64,000 nt of DNA from Elmis aenea (taxonomy: Eukaryota; Arthropoda; Insecta; Coleoptera; Elmidae), in the NCBI GenBank assembly GCA_947652605.1, contig CANTFG010000067.1, positions 1-64,000 on the forward strand, written 5' to 3'. Made by a program: the position numbers and the translations under genes. The notes below the pieces were generated by a model. That model was not told the DNA's origin. It ran no database searches and was given only the letters and a program-made list of their open reading frames with translations. Positions 52,844 to 64,000 of the stretch are shown here, one piece after another. Within the stretch, counting starts at the first letter, position 1; the number at the start of each line of letters is the position of its first letter.

Positions 52844-55800
52844 TATATATTCACAATTTTATAAATAATCACTTACGTACAGATAACTTTAAAGTAAAAG
52901 AAAGTACACGAATTAATCGTTTATGAAAAATTTCATTACAATATATCAGTTAAATGTCATTTTTTTTATTGCTCTTCATTAAAATGAAAATAGGAAATCT
53001 GCACATAATCTGCACAAAAAAAACAAACTTTTATACAGTCCATATATTTTCCTTAGGAAAACTGTAAGCAATAACAATAAAGCAAAATAACAAATATGTA
53101 CATGTTAAGTTTACTTATAGCCATTTTCGAATCTACAAAAATGAAAATTTATTCCACTTTATAGGAAAATTTTATTTTCTGTTTTTTATTTGCGAACTTT
53201 TCCCTTTTACATTTGCCACCGTACGAGGTTTGATTATAACTGCGTTGCATGACGCTCTTAACTGGAAGTTATGTAACAAACCATCATAAACTAAATTAAC
53301 TAAAAGGGTGTCTGAAAGTGCAACACTATAGAGTGCATTTCTATAATCCCATACCATCGCCACGTTTGTACTTTGTTTCACACTTTAACGTTTTAAGACT
53401 CGCCCAATAGGGCTAAGTAAACCAGCAAACAACATAAATATACAGGGTGTCCCAGATTACATTTCCAGCATGGAGATCTTGCTTATTACAGTAGGTACAG
53501 GTTTGTTTAAATTAAATGAATTATTCCTTAGTATGAGAGGAGCCACAATCAATTTTTAAAAGTACAAAATTCCTCGTGCTTCAGATATATCTTCTGTCGT
53601 GTCTGTCTTTATAAACAACTTGGAAAATCGAGAAAAACAGCAACAGTGTGAGGACGAGCCAACGCTGTGTAGTGCACAGTATGCGTTGGAATAATAATCG
53701 CGAAGACGTCGTTTATTTCTTGTATAATTTATGGCAAACATTGTGAATTCAGTGCTTTGTAAGACGAAAATTCCCAGAATTGTTTGTTATTTAAATAATT
53801 TTACGCCATATTAACAGTTATAATATTATATCAAATAATAGACTTTGCATAGGTTTATACGTAGATATATTTTGGATACTCTTTACGGACTTTAAGGCGG
53901 CATCGCATCCACACATAAGTATTCAAAACTTTAAATTATACAGCAAAAAATATCGAGCGTTAGGCTGACTTACGTTCAGTCTAAAATTCATTTAAACTCG
54001 TTTATATCAATTTACCGCTATTGAAGTTTTTGTAATAAAGTCATATCGATGAAGGGATGTCTTCTTACATACATATCAGAATATTATTCATGAAGTTGGT
54101 TAAGTGAGTTATTTACGATATTTTACAGTTTTTAGAATGCTTTAAAAAATTTAACACTCAAATGTATAATGTATGTATACTACAGAAAGTTCAATTTATA
54201 CAGGAAGTCCCCGTTATCACCGCAAATATTTTAAGTGGTGATAGAGGACCTTATTCTAAGAAAAAATTTCAAGTGAAAGTTTTTCCTAAAATCAAATGCT
54301 AAGCAAATATCAACACTTACTTGATTTTTTTACACTTCTACATTTAAAAGACCCTGTCGCCGAAAATATCAATTTAAACGTAAAATATTTTCAAGCTTTT
54401 TAATAGAGCATGAAATTCTCTACAAAATTGGTTATAATTATTTTTTGTCTACAGGTAATGGTTTAAGAGTTATAAGGCAGTTCGTACAAAAAAATGTTAA
54501 AAATTTAAAAACTTTAATTGTTTCTTACACTTTGCAACCGCTGTATTTAAAACGAAAGGTTTTACAAAAAAAACGGACGGCCATTCTGGATGGAAAATTT
54601 TATGGGCTACAATTTTGGTTCAGTGAAGTTTTCGGAAAATCAAGCCGATTTTCAGGAAAAACTGAAAATAAGGAATAGTGTAAAAAAAAATCCGAGAAAT
54701 GTTTGTATTTAAAAATGCTTTTAAGGAGAGTGCGACTATATACTGAAAATGATGGAGGTCATTTTGAACACTTATTGAAGTAATTTCGTGGTTACATGTT
54801 AATTTTATTGTATCAAGATGAATTTGCATTGTTTTGAATTTTATCGTTTTTGAAAAAAAAAAAAACCGAGGAATAATGATGTTTTGTATTTAAAAATGCC
54901 ATAAAATTATGTATCTCATCAGTTTCAAAGCTTTTTATGAAGTTTGAAATTCTTTAAAAAACAACCCCTCTTCATTTTATTAAGGAGCTAACGAACAAAT
55001 TTAACAAAAAATGGTAAAACTGCATATAAATAAGTTGTTAATTTTTAAAAATGCCGCAAAACCGATGCCTATTGCGGATAAGGCATTTAACGGACTACAA
55101 CTTTGGTAAATATGTTGTTCAATAAAACCAAACCTATAATAGAAATGTGTATAATAGTAAAAAAGGTGGAAAAAAAAAGATAACTATGCGGTTTTTATTG
55201 CATAATTAGAAAGATATTTAATAAAACAACACCTTTTACTTGACATTTTTTTAATTATCATTATAGTTTGTGATCCATTAGACCTAAATCGTAACAACAT
55301 TTAAAACCCTATTCGCATGTAACTAGTTCTGGACACCCCATTTTTTTATTTAATTAAATGAAATTTTAGACAGATGGTATGTGTGAAAAAACTCGATTAT
55401 TTGAACTTAGGTACACTATTGTTTCACTTCCGGAAATTACCCTAAGTTTGTTATTTTAAATGAAACACTGTATATTTTTACATTTTTAGAAACAGGAAGC
55501 AATTTTGAATACAACTGCATTATTTTAGTTAATGTACCACAACCATTCAGTTAAAAAAAATGACTCGCACTCGCACTCAGACAATTCTACATAATATAAT
55601 GCACTTTTGTGATAAAAAATGTTTCCCCATCTTTGTCAGACGTCGCATTTTCGAATAAAAGTGCTGGTACGGGTGGTCTAAAACATCCTATATAATGTAT
55701 AAGTAAGGTACAAATATTTCAACTTGACCAATAATTTCCTTTTTTTTTTGTTCCAAACAATTTTTACTCTTTACTGTTATACATTCGTTATTAAATTTAA

Positions 55801-56728
55801 GATCATAAGCTGTGCAAATAAAGGTACCTCCATTTCAGTGCAAAACAAACACGCACATCAAAACGAGATTATTCCTTTACGAGTAATTAATTAACAAGGA
55901 AACCTTAACACATGTAAATACTTACGCATTCAACAGGTGTTGGTTTGCAATCACTTCGCGGTATTTAGAACTAAACTACTTCGTTACAAGCTATTAATAT
56001 TGTTTTTTAACATCCAATTGTATACATTCAAATCATTTTTAACGCATCAAAAGGAACATGAAACATTTAAAAATCTTATAGAACCGATAAAATATTGAAC
56101 CCTTTAACGAAACACACAAACCTCTTTTAAAACTTTATATAGGTACAACTATTTTGGATGTAATCTTTTGCAATTTACATTTATTTAAACATGAATAACA
56201 GATTTGCTTCATCTAAGGGAACTGCATCGGACAAAACAGTACTACAGTAAGAGAAAAATGTGTGTAAACCTACCATATTACACATTTTAAATTTACGAAC
56301 AAGACTTTGCTTTTAGTTGTTTTTGCAAAACAGTAATGAATTAGAATTAAAAAATATGAACGAGTCGCATAATTTGAGTGAAGTCATTCGCGGTTTAAAA
56401 GCAGTGAGTGGGTCAGCCCAGCTAGATCTAATAAAAATATATTACATTTATCAAAATGCAGGACAGCATTTTCTTAAAGTGCACACAAAAACTTTAATAT
56501 ACATGTATGCAATGGTTCGTACCTTTGTGGGAACAACATCAAGGAAATTTATGCTCCCTGGGGGAAGGTACCTATATATGTAGGTTTATACCTAATCCTA
56601 ATGCGTTTTTCGTTGTTTGACAAATCTTATACATATTGTGTTGCCTGCATAAGTAAACCATGAAACGGCATAGTTTTCAAAAATCAATAAAATCTGTTAA
56701 AAGTTTTTTTTTGCATTTCTTTCAAAAG
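52844..56728. other. Long intergenic stretch, no gene recognised
   Basis: AT-rich. It has a single TACAGGGTGTCCCAG end at about 53441 and several loosely repeated AT-rich words. No ORF here resembles a known protein. Confidence 0.5.
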
Positions 56729-56862
56729 TTGTTTTCGATAGAGTGCCAAAGGAAAATATTTGGGAAATATTGAAAGAAATTGAGTTTGGTGAAGAATTAA
56801 TAGCCGCAATTAAAAGTTTATACAAGAGTAGTAGAAATTATGTGCGAACCCGACTGATCTCA
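56729..56862 (+). pseudogene. Short LINE RT fragment
   Basis: Translation gives FDRVPKENIWEILKEIEFG and AAIKSLYKSSRNYVRT, matching the RT segment that follows the KAFD motif in LINEs. Only about 45 residues survive. Confidence 0.75.
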
Positions 56863-58087
56863 TTAAAAAGAAAACATAATTAGTAAATACTTATTACAGT
56901 GAAAGCCGGTTATTTTTTTCCTTCCTAAGTTTATTTTCGTATGTTTACTAAATAATGGAGATAATGTAAAAAACTAAGTTTTTAAAAAATAAAAATACAA
57001 AAAAACAATACCATTATAGCGCGGTTATCAAAAATGATGCTCAATCTACGGAAGGTTTTTGGTGATCTAATAACACGGAAAAAGTATTAAAATATTATTG
57101 AAAAGTTAGCCTCCACTACTGCGTAAATGGGTGCCAATTTACAAAACTGCAAAACACCCCTCGTTATACATCGACTTTGTAACTATTAATTTCTCATTTA
57201 CTAGGGTTAATTGAACAAAACAAAATTACTCATTAGAAAATTTTACGCATTAGAACCATATTTCTATATACCTTGACCTTAAAAACTTCAAAATAAAGGC
57301 ACTATCGGCTTTGGAAAACTTTCAAATGTCAACACAGGTTAAGATTTGGTTGACTACAGAACTAACCCTGCCGTGTATCACACGAATCATGCGTTTTGTA
57401 TACTTGCGCTGTCCATATAAACCTTATCCAGTCAAGTATTTTTTGTAGATAAAAATTGAACGTTCACAGACAAAACTAGTTTGTGTTACTTTAATCGTTA
57501 ACGTTTCCGTTAAAAAAAAAAACGATTGACATCATTTTTTTGGTTTTTGTTTTAAAATTTTTATTCTGTTCTCATCCTTAAGAAAAACTAAATCCAAAAA
57601 GAGTCGGAAGTCGGTAGTTTTTCCGACTCCCGATTCATCAAAAAAGCTCCGACCCCATCCCTGGTACATGTAAAAAATATTATTGTACAAAAATTATGCT
57701 GAACGCGAAGGCACTTGTCTGTGACTAAGTTACATAAAGGCAAAGTTTCAAGACAAGTTCAAAGTAAAACAAAATTAAAAAGCAAACTTCTAGTTCTTGT
57801 GTATGCAAACTTTAACTTAAGACTATGTCATGATGTATCACATTCGTTTTGCAATTTAACGATTTTATTACTAAATATTATAATCACATATTATCGACTC
57901 TTTATCTGGGTGTGCGTAAATTTTTGGAAAGAATAGAAATCGAAGAATATTATCATCGCTCTTTACAAAAATGCCGATCTTAAGTCTTGTTCTACTTTAT
58001 AACGTGTTTACATTTTACAAACCTTTTTGTTTATTTATTGGAGAAAGTAATTAGTGTGTCCATATTATGGCGCTTGTGTTTCTACAA
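56863..58087. other. Intergenic, no gene recognised
   Basis: Nothing supportable; a region near 57590-57665 with GAGTCGGAAGTCGG and inverted CCGACTCCCGAT words may be a small element remnant. Confidence 0.4.
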
Positions 58088-59200
58088 CAGGCCTGTGCAA
58101 CCTGCGGCCCCTCTGACATTTTTATGCGGCCCGCGGCCCAGTAGTACATTACAAACATTGCTGATTTAAATAGTATAACATTAAGTGTCATTACATGTTA
58201 AAAAGTGCTAAACTTATGAGAAATTAACAGGTGATTTAAAAAGAGAAAGAATAATGAAAATGAAAAAGAACTTTGCGGGACAACAAAACTTATTCAAAAA
58301 TGCGTATAAACAACAAGATCCCGCAACAAAAGCAAGGATGGCATTTTTAATATATCATCTAAACATCTGAAACTATTCTCTGATTGTGTTTTAATAAAAG
58401 AATATACCTATTAAAATGGCTGTGAGTTTTATTTGCCCTGAAAAAATCTTTTTTCAAATATTTTATTTAGATTAGATGGCAAGATAAATTGATTAAATGG
58501 CAGAAAACGTAATATTAACTCTTAAATATAGATACTGCTAATAACTTTTTATCTAATTCTATTTGTCTTGTGATGAATCAACGGAGAACGGACCTATCTA
58601 ATACTGCTCAACTTATAAGTAATATTTTTTCGTGGAGTGGATATAATGTTAAATGTTACTGAAGAACTATTAGATTTGGTAAGAATGAAAGGAAGTATGT
58701 ACCACAGCTGAGAATTTCTATTTTGTATTAAAAACTGATTTAGAAATAAAAAATTACGAAATCGCTTCGAATTAAGTACGCTTCTGACTAAGAAATTTAA
58801 AACTAAATTTGCTAGGGAATTCTCTGTATGTTACTGTTGCTCATATTGAAAATTTAGGGGCGGAAAAAAATCTGTTTCAAAATTTCTCCGCTAGAAAGTG
58901 GTGCGGCTGGTTACGATTTCATAAAATTTGCAATTGGCCCTTTGGCTTAAAAGGCTGTTTTACAACATGCTTCAATGTATAATGAAAGTTGATTTTTAAG
59001 ACTACACAATTTGTTGGAGATAGAACAATGGTGAAATTAGTAAAAAAAGTGTGTCACGTGCTTCAGTTTCAAGTTTAATTTATAATATTTTCGACCACAT
59101 CACAGAAACATTTGAGGTGAGATATTATAATATTGTGGTGGAATTTAAAAACATGAAAACATCATTATATAAGCACTTCGTTGCGATAAATACACAAAAA
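58088..59200 (+). pseudogene. Degenerate hAT transposase-like relic
   Basis: Begins with a hAT-style end CAGGCCTGTGCAACCTGCGG. Inside, fragments in shifting frames recall ZBED/GTF2I-repeat-type hAT proteins: MKKNFAGQQNLFKNAYKQQD (about 58260) and a DEST...NTAQL-like block (about 58570-58610), the catalytic neighbourhood of that group. Many stops and indels; the right end is not located, so the limit at 59200 is approximate. Confidence 0.5.
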
Positions 59201-60287
59201 TAAAAGCAAAAGTGCGTTATTGTGCTTACAATGTGGCACAGCATCCCGGAGGATTTTTGCAGGTGGCGTAAGTACGCGTGCAGTCATTAGAATTAATTAC
59301 TTATATGGGAAGTAAAAACAATATGGTAATTCAACCGTTATTACGTTGCAGTTTATATCATATTCTCTTTATGATTGAAATTTACAGCGTCATTGAAAAA
59401 GTCGGCAATTGGAAATCGCAGTCATCGCTTACGGCAAAAAAAAATGATTTAAATCTTTGGACATTCTCTGAAGTATTTGGGATTATGCCCATATTATGCA
59501 TGAAATTTCGTTTGTTTAAATTAATATCTAATATTAAATTGTTATGTACAGGGTCGTCCAAATTAAATGGTTTTTGAGTTATCAGAAAAAAAGTGATTTG
59601 TAATTTTAATAATGCATCCTATCTCCGTTATTGTTGAAAATATCGAAAAAATGTAAGGAGATTATTTTTAGATATTTTTATGCAAAATTCGATGATACTA
59701 AAAAAAATTGTTTACGCTTGCCGTTAAAAGGTTATGACACAAATTTACCTTTCTTTAAATGGGCTATGGTCTATTTGATTTCTCATTTTTTTCTCACTCC
59801 AAATATATAAGGGTTGATGTGGTTATTTTCAATAATATGCAAGTTACGAAGGTTTTTTAGTTTTTTTTTTTTATAAAGAAACAAAAATAAAACAAAGTGT
59901 AATAGTACATTACATAACAAGAGTTATAAGAAGCATATTACGCACGAGTGGAAAAGCGGCGAGTGCGTATTTCCACGATTGCGTAATTGCTTTACAACTC
60001 GTGTTATGTAGCTTACTTTTTCTACGAACACATAATACTTTTAACGGCTTTTTGGCTAATATAAACATTTAATTTCGTTGTCTTGTCAATTTTGACGTAA
60101 GCCTACTTTGACATTTCTAGACAAGTGTGTGTTTTGCTTATCGTGCGTTATAACTCAGTTACTATGCATGCAGGCAGTGTTTGACGTAGGGCTACTTCGT
60201 ACTTTCTAGACAAGTATACGTTTCAAAAAATTTTAAATCTGCTTTAAAGATATTATACAAGGTATTTAAATAATTTTTTTGTTGTAG
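59201..60287. other. Upstream region of signal-peptide exon, with small repeats
   Basis: Holds a lone TACAGGGTCGTCC end (about 59547), an imperfect inverted repeat ACATAACAAGAGTTAT / ATAACACGAGTTGT-like around 59930-60010, and two diverged direct copies of TTTCTAGACAAGT (about 60113 and 60201). A polypyrimidine tract and TAG splice acceptor end it at 60287. Confidence 0.5.
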
Positions 60288-60390
60288 ATGAACCCTAGGA
60301 AAATTCTAGTACTGGCAGCGTATATCTTTACGGCGCTGTGGACGATAGCAGCTGCTAGAGATTATTACACATCAGACAAAAGAGCACCAG
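60288..60390 (+). CDS. Signal-peptide-encoding exon of a secreted (possibly prohormone) protein
   Basis: A 103-bp exon between a good acceptor (TTTTTTTGTTGTAG, ending 60287) and donor (CCAG|GTAAAG, 60391). It starts with an AUG right at the splice boundary and encodes 34 residues plus one base (phase 1). Residues 1-23 (MNPRKILVLAAYIFTALWTI + AAA) form a typical signal peptide, cleavage likely near AAA|RD, followed by DYYTSDKRAP with a dibasic KR. The exon is richer in G/C than its surroundings, a sign of selection. The KR soon after the signal sequence would suit a neuropeptide or other processed secreted protein, but I cannot name it. No further exon was recognised before the window ends. 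Confidence 0.6.
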
Positions 60391-61127
60391 GTAAAGTTTT
60401 AGTTTAATACTTTGACAATTTGAATGGCTTAGCATCAATTTAATATTTACCAACACGTAAAAGTGTATTTATTCAAAATTACCAGGTTTCAAATAATAAA
60501 TATAATGATTGTAGTTAACAGCATATGAAAATGTTAGCTATAAACGAAAGACATGATATTTTTAATTCAACTCTGACAACGAATCCAAAGCGGGGAAGCA
60601 ATAACTTTAATTTAAACACGGACAGGAGACAAAAACGGAAACATAATGTAAAACGAATTGCAATTTATTAAAGTATTTGCATAAGTCTATGCTGAAGAGA
60701 GAATGAAATTTTTCTAAAAATTAATATTTTTTTGGATTATACAATAAAACATTTTACATTTCCTTAAACTGTCGTCCAATATTGAATGTTATCGAAATTT
60801 CAGATTGTTAAAGGGAAACTTTAATTTAAGTTCAAATCGAAGTTGTGAAAAATATCAAGTTTCCAATTTTTCCGCGTTATTCTCAGTTACAACATTTTTA
60901 AAAGAAATTGATCGACTTCTGCAAGCTACAAGAAAAAAAAGTGTTGAATCTGAACACAACTTAATTTATATTCTGGAATTGCAATGAAAAGAAAACACAA
61001 AACCGGTTACTACAAAATATCTACTTGAGTGTGAACGATATTTTAAAACATACTTACAAAATATAAAATTACACGTTGCACACCCAATATAATCAATAAA
61101 ATATTATTACCCAACATTATCCAATAC
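60391..61127. other. Putative intron sequence after signal-peptide exon
   Basis: Begins GTAAAG. No downstream exon is recognised; the ORF at 60805-60987 has no good splice context or recognisable content. Confidence 0.4.
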
Positions 61128-61424
61128 TTAACAAAAAAGACATTTTTTGCATGCTTTTTTTGTCCTTTAAAATTCAATTTTTTTACTCATCTAAATATCG
61201 ATATATTACACCTAACTTTCTTATTTTAAAAGGTAACCATAAGCAAATTATGTATTTTTGAAAAGCGCAAAAAGTAAGATTTCGATTTATGTCAAAGCAA
61301 CTATGGTTGCCCTTTAAAATAAGAAAGTTGGGTGTAACACATCAATATTTATATGAGTAAAAACAACTGAATATCGCTATTTTATAAAGGACAAAAAACC
61401 AGGCAAAAAAAATGTTTTTCTCTA
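61128..61424. repeat. Foldback (inverted-repeat) element
   Basis: Left-arm words GTCCTTTAAAATTCAATTTT, TACTCATCTAAATAT and AACTTTCTTATTTTAAAAGG are mirrored by right-arm AATAAGAAAGTTGGGTGTAA, ATTTATATGAGTA and TATAAAGGACAAAAA. The axis is near 61275. It would form a hairpin of roughly 130-bp imperfect arms. Possibly a miniature element. Confidence 0.75.
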
Positions 61425-62603
61425 TCTTTTCGTTTGAGCGAGATATTTAACATTTTTGAAATTGTCAAAAATCGGTTTTTGGCTATACATATTTCGAAAA
61501 TTAAAAAATATATCAAAAATCTGTTTACGGCAATGATTACTCTCGAAGAAAGAAAACGAGATTACGTACTTAGTTTTTTTTAACCAAGATACCCTGTATG
61601 GGCATCGAAAATAGGCTCACCCTGTACAAGCGCATTATTAATATTTGTTTAGTGAGCATTTTCGTTTAAAAACACATATTTAACAAATCAAATTAATGTG
61701 GTAATAGTTTAGGTTCGCTAAAAGTTTCCGTTGTAATAATTTATAATAAATATCATTTATTTTAATTAATATCTACCATAAATTACCAAAAAAGCCTTTT
61801 AGTTTTCCAAAAATTTCCAAAAGTAACATATTAAGGTAAAATTAACGTAAAAACAGTTTTTGTTGAAAAACGAGTTCTCAATTGATTTCAAAACATGCAG
61901 ATGCAGAGTGTAATTCAACTCAAAATTGACCGACCTTTTTAGCAATACATTCAGCGTATATCATCAGAGGCAACGCCATTTTCAATAAGCACACGTAATC
62001 ACGTAAAGGTTACGGAAGTCACTCAATACGTGCTCAAAGAAACATAAAGACTTTAAAAATTGTCATTGTCTCAAACACACAACTGCACTATATATTATTA
62101 TAAATTCAAGGTCACTACAGTGCATTTAATGGTCAGTTTCGCTTGTCCTGCGATCAGAATATGCTAGTGCAATCTCCCGCAGGGACGCGCATCAGCTGAT
62201 TACAGGAGTTTATATAAAATGAGTTATTTACATCTTTGGAATATCACGACTTTTGCAAACACTTCCTATCGATTATTTAATACTTTACGAATGATTTTCA
62301 CCATCACAACGTAATTTTTACGCGAAAATGACATTGATTACGAGTAAATCAATTTGATGCGATTATAACAACGCTTGCACTATTTTACAGACGAGAAGCA
62401 ACACGAACACTTGCTGTACTGAGGAACATGATCAAAAATTTAAAAAGTTGTTCCATCGGGCAGTTTTTTGGTCATAGCGCAACATCGACATTGATGTTAA
62501 ATATCAGCAAAAAATTAAGTTTCCATAAAAAAGCCTTTACGTGCGAGTAGCATTATGTCTAGGTTCATCATAATAAGATTACATTCCTCATTCGTGAATG
62601 TTA
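61425..62603. other. Intergenic or intronic, no gene recognised
   Basis: Contains inverted ACCCTGTA ends at about 61589 and 61618 (TACAGGG-family remnants). Nothing else supportable. Confidence 0.45.
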
Positions 62604-62960
62604 TACAGGGTGTTTCACTTTTTATGTGGAACCGTTGCTATATTCGTAAATAATGAAAATAAAAGGTTGGTTAAATGGAACAAAAGTTAGCTATTTAGGA
62701 GTGTATTTTAAATAAGATCTTGTTCTATTAAAAAATTCCATGGCTTGCGTAATATAACGAAAAAACTGAAATCGTTCAACATTTTTAAACTCTGATCTCG
62801 CGGCTATGATTTCTAATACACTAAATTTCAAGAAGAAGAAAATTCGTTACATTTTGTTAGTCATAAAATGTTGATTTATAAAATTCCTTGCGAGATATTT
62901 AATAAAACTACTTTTTTTTTAAATAGCAGTCTTAGTAGGCGATGAGAGATATAAAGATTA
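62604..62960 (+). mobile_element. Partial second copy of the 36.2-kb TACAGGGTG element
   Basis: From TACAGGGTGTTTCACTTTTT onward it follows 36239-36600 with moderate divergence (for example AAATTCCATGGCTTGCGT and ATAACGAAAAAACTGAAAT), including a GGCGATGAGAG segment near the end. The right terminus is not found. Confidence 0.75.
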
Positions 62961-63429
62961 TTATTTCTCTTTAAAATTATATAGTTTTTTATACATTGAT
63001 TTACAAAAATAAGCGAAATAACTAAAAAATTGCGATTTTTGGAATAATCGATGAATCGACCTTTGCTAATCTATTATGACATTAAAGCTAATAAAATGCG
63101 AAACACTTAGTATAATATTGTATTTTATATCTCTTGCTAAGACATTAGCAAAGAAGGTTTTTAAATATTTAAATAAGTTGACTCACATTATTTCTAGTTA
63201 AAACAGTTATTTGTATGATGCATAATGACAAAACGTCCAACTTAAATCGATTAGACGATCTACTTGTTTTAAATTTCATTGAAGGTGTTTAATCTACAAA
63301 CCACCATTTTTAATGCAAAAGCAATATCTACATAACCTTTCTCTGATAAATTTTGACAAAAGCTCCAAAGGAACATCTCCAAGTGCTCCTTTCATTTTGT
63401 CTTGCAGCTCTGGATTCTCAATATTAATA

Positions 63430-64000
63430 AGATTATTTTAATTTCGCATTACATTCGTTTTAATGTCACCGTAGACAGAGTGTCGGAATAGATTATCAAA
63501 AATCGAAATAAAGCAATGGAAGTCGATTACTGTTTCTTTTGACAACGTTGATTTTTGTCTAAGATTTCGCAATTCTTTAATTATTTCGCTTATTTTTGGC
63601 CACAAAAGTTCGGTTAACATCGACCGATATCGCTCAGCATTTACTGTAAATTGCATTTCCAGCGTCATTTTGAAAACAATTTGGCCCGATGATGCCACCA
63701 AGCCAAAAACCATACCATACAATGAGCTTTTGAGGATGCAAAGGCTTGTCTTGAATCTCTTGTTAATTACTTTTACACCAAAAACGACAGATTTGCTTAT
63801 TGACAAAGCCATGTAACCAAAAATGTGCTTCATCCGAAAAGATGATTTTTTTTTTTAGCAAAATTACAATTAATTGCAAGTTGTTCTAAAGCCTGCGATG
63901 GTCTAGTCTAGTGGCTTCAGTTCTTGGGCCAATGCAATCTTATAAAAGTGTAAACTCAAGTCTTTTCGCAAAATAAGCCAACTTTTCGTTGAAAGACTCA
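63430..64000 (-). pseudogene. Degenerate insect IS630/mariner-type transposase
   Basis: On the - strand, shifting frames give FSDEAHFWLHGFVNKQICRF (about 63855-63793), a GGIIGP strand, and a frame with NAERYRSMLTELLWPKISEI (about 63640), in the order found in DDE_3-type insect transposases (catalytic D in SDEAHFW). Frameshifts and stops break it. The N-terminal part probably runs off the right edge; the C-terminal limit is approximate. Confidence 0.7.

Noticed and set aside
1..64000. tRNA, rRNA or other structured RNA genes
   Set aside because: I saw no convincing cloverleaf, internal A/B boxes or rRNA-like sequence by eye; a tRNAscan/Rfam run would settle this.

Overview
The window is nuclear DNA from an arthropod, most likely an insect. 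It is AT-rich, has short GTAAGT...TTTACAG-type introns, and carries mariner, hAT, PIF/Harbinger-like and non-LTR element relics, plus a complete Polinton/Maverick (adintovirus-like) element. The order or species cannot be settled from the sequence alone.

Layout. (1) 1-13792: uninterrupted tandem satellite, about 81 copies of a 171-bp AT-rich monomer, with multi-monomer blocks repeated at exact multiples of 171 bp. (2) 13793-30657: a 16,865-bp Polinton with terminal inverted repeats (TIRs) of about 207/226 bp whose outer 190 or so bases look identical. (3) 30658-64000: gene-poor host DNA full of degraded transposons and miniature elements. The one convincing host coding feature there is a 103-bp signal-peptide exon at 60288-60390.

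The Polinton has two convergent arms. The left arm (+ strand) holds a curved-DNA-like minisatellite, a small membrane glycoprotein-like ORF, a Pol-beta-type nucleotidyltransferase, a small putative OB-fold protein, the protein-primed family B DNA polymerase with all exonuclease and polymerase motifs, and a Cys/His-rich protein. The right arm (- strand, read from the right TIR inward) holds a PLA2-domain core/membrane-lytic-like protein, the adenain-like protease, a 51-aa coiled-coil protein, the minor capsid protein, a 51-aa overlapping ORF, the double-jelly-roll major capsid protein, a 167-aa protein, the DDE integrase with chromodomain, a fibre-like coiled-coil protein, the packaging ATPase and a 348-aa conserved protein. 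The left arm is mainly replication, the right arm mainly virion assembly, packaging and integration. No hallmark gene is visibly broken.

The most interesting observation is at 29396-29402 (- strand). The PLA2-domain gene ends in a perfectly phased A AAA AAC heptamer followed at once by a TAA stop. The -1 frame entered there is exactly the frame of the adenain-like protease, whose conserved N-terminal part has no AUG of its own. This is the organisation of retroviral gag-pro -1 ribosomal frameshifting, here in a DNA-virus-like transposon. Other signs of translational packing are an ATGA stop/start overlap between the major capsid and 167-aa genes, a TAAGCATG stop/start between the fibre-like and ATPase genes, and a 51-aa ORF that overlaps the end of the minor and the start of the major capsid gene. 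The Polinton also lacks a matching 6-bp target duplication and has satellite on only one side, which points to rearrangement or an assembly junction.
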